Shown piece by piece: positions 62,687-64,000 of a stretch of 64,000 bases of DNA (position 1 is its first letter; every line of letters starts with the position of its first letter). Position numbers and translations under genes: made by a program. The notes beneath the pieces were generated by a model. It was given only the letters and a program-made list of their open reading frames with translations. It ran no database searches and was not told where the DNA came from. The DNA is from Certhia americana (taxonomy: Eukaryota > Chordata > Aves > Passeriformes > Certhiidae): the NCBI GenBank assembly GCA_018697195.1, contig JAGMWU010000067.1, positions 4,986 to 68,985 of the forward strand, in the 5' to 3' direction.

Positions 62687-62810
62687 TGTCGAACTCAGAC
62701 GATCCTACAGAGCTGCCAGCAAAACTGTTTCTTTTACCAGCTTGGAATTACTTTTATATGGGATATTTCAAGGTTTAACATTACTTCTATTTGCAGTTAG
62801 ATTACTTTGA

Positions 62811-62816
62811 AATAAA
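62811..62816 (+). terminator. ZBTB43: Candidate poly-A signal AATAAA
   Basis: A canonical hexamer about 2.87 kb after the stop codon. The downstream sequence is not strongly GT-rich, so its use is uncertain; the earlier AATAAA at 59983 could give a short isoform. Confidence 0.35.
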
Positions 62817-62840
62817 GCTTTAAAATCAAATGTACTGCGA

Positions 62841-64000
62841 GAGACACTTTAAAGATTTTATAACAGGTTCAGTAGATCATATTATAGAACCATGTCCTTT
62901 TTTAATGACTTAGCATGAATAGTAACTTTTTAGTATTTGCCTCTTGCTGTTTTACCCCATATTATGGCATTGTCTTGAAAGTTCAACAAATAATTGCTCA
63001 ACTGATTTTGTAGCACTTGACTTTCTGCTGTTAATTTACATGAAACCAATTGATGGCAGGAAAATACTGATCTGATTGTCATGAGATCAGGTTGAGAGGA
63101 TTGATGATTTAAGGGCAGCTTGAGATACATGTCTAAAATCCTTACTTTTGCATGTCACAGATGAAATAGTTGTCTTGTGGTGTTTTTCTTGAACTCAGTT
63201 CATTGCCTTTTGTCAAACTTCCAATCACCATTTCAGGTACTGGGGGTAAAAGATAAAAAATTACTTAAACCACCTTCCTCAGGCTTAGCTTAAGTCTAAC
63301 ACCTCTTCTCCCTGCCTTTTTAGTCTCAGTTTCCATTGCTTTCACCAGGAGTGGTATTCAGCCCCTGCCATTTCCTTTAGTAAGGTGACAGGTCACACAG
63401 AAGGTTGGGGTCATATGCACTCTTCCTTGTCTGATGCTCTTCATTTCTTAGTGGGTGCTCTGGGCTGGTCAGTGTCACTGTTCATGGTCCCTTCAGGGAT
63501 GTGTACAATCCAGCTTGGTTCCTCTGTGGAACTCAGTTATTTCAGAGGTGCACCTGCTCTGGCAGGGCATAGCTGTAGGCCAGAGTCTCTTAGAAGTGAA
63601 TCTCCTCAGGCAGGGAGTGTGTCCTTCTGTGAGTATGTCCATACATGTTCTCAGTGACTTCTTCAGGTGTTTTCCCAAGAGCAGCTGTTTAGTTTCTCCA
63701 CGTGTACCCAGGAATGTCTTCATGTGTCTCCCTGCACCTCTTGCTAGCAGCTGAAGATGCTAGCTAAGGAAGCTGCTCTTCCTTAAGTATGTTTAAACAG
63801 AAGCATTATGAGCACCTCTGGTTGAGATTTTGGCTTGCAGTGGATTGTTCACATCCATTTTTTATGCAGGCTGAACTTCTTTTGACTAGCACAGGGCAGC
63901 TCACAACCTCTAGCCACGCTTCACCCCTGCAGTCCCTGCCACTGGTGGCCAGTGCAGTTGAACATAGCAAGCCAAGATTTACAGACGCAGCTTTTGTCAA
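62841..64000. other. Downstream flank, no gene recognised
   Basis: It may be distal 3' UTR or intergenic sequence. The frames at 63385-63754 overlap on both strands and have no domain. No splice-supported exon is seen. In mammals the next gene downstream is ZBTB34, which is not visible here. Confidence 0.45.

Larger units (their letters stand above)
59946..62840 (+). other. ZBTB43: ZBTB43 3' untranslated region (end approximate)
   Basis: No coding potential follows the TAA. AATAAA signals occur early at 59983-59988 and late at 62811-62816, and ATTAAA at 60721-60726, so several mRNA ends are possible. The region is AT-rich, with a perfect 8-base stem (CCCATTGC / GCAATGGG) near 61877-61894, an A/C-rich low-complexity block (about 62055-62130) and an antisense CR1 fragment. 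ZBTB genes commonly have long 3' UTRs. The true end needs cDNA evidence and may lie beyond 62.84 kb. Confidence 0.45.

Noticed and set aside
62462..62800. A 112-codon frame beginning inside the CR1 fragment
   Set aside because: It runs through CR1 sequence and a poly-A tract (lysine run), so it is not a plausible protein.
1..64000. CRISPR arrays, operons, prokaryotic mobile elements
   Set aside because: Introns, LINE fragments, a CpG island and vertebrate splice signals show vertebrate nuclear DNA. No regularly spaced direct repeats with unique spacers were seen.

Overview
The window looks like a bird nuclear genome, probably a microchromosome or gene-desert flank. Three things support this: truncated CR1 LINE fragments in both orientations, a solitary ERVL-type LTR of the kind abundant in songbird genomes, and a single vertebrate developmental-type gene with a strong CpG-island promoter in an otherwise AT-rich background.

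Only one protein-coding gene can be supported. It is ZBTB43, a BTB/POZ zinc-finger transcription factor on the + strand, with its whole coding sequence in one exon (58551-59945). Its CpG-island promoter and non-coding first exon lie at about 55.6-56.6 kb. A 2.27 kb first intron follows, with one possible extra 49 bp untranslated exon. The 3' untranslated region is long and contains a CR1 fragment. The promoter shows two ETS-like sites, a CACGTG E-box and a near-consensus CTCF site. It is flanked by two minisatellites: an 18-unit CCAGGTGTGC array upstream and a GGGACC-rich array with G-quadruplex potential inside intron 1.

Positions 1 to about 55,200 are a gene desert. I recognise no protein domain there; the open frames are short and mostly overlap each other on both strands. 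In mammals, ZBTB43 lies downstream of LMX1B with a large non-coding interval between them. By inference this stretch is the avian equivalent and could carry long-range enhancers. Stretches that look like such elements by base composition and motif content lie near 6.6-6.8, 8.1-8.35, 23.3-23.8 and 46.2-46.45 kb. Other landmarks are a solo LTR (28.35-28.88 kb), a CR1 fragment (43.42-43.69 kb), a complex TG/TA/TATG microsatellite (24.71-24.87 kb), an AT dinucleotide tract (35.22 kb) and several poly-A or poly-T tracts.

The oddest structure is a nearly perfect 69 bp inverted repeat (23229-23297 and 23764-23832, two mismatches) enclosing 466 bp of AT-rich DNA. I found no evidence for a new multi-gene system. 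The observations worth checking are regulatory or structural.
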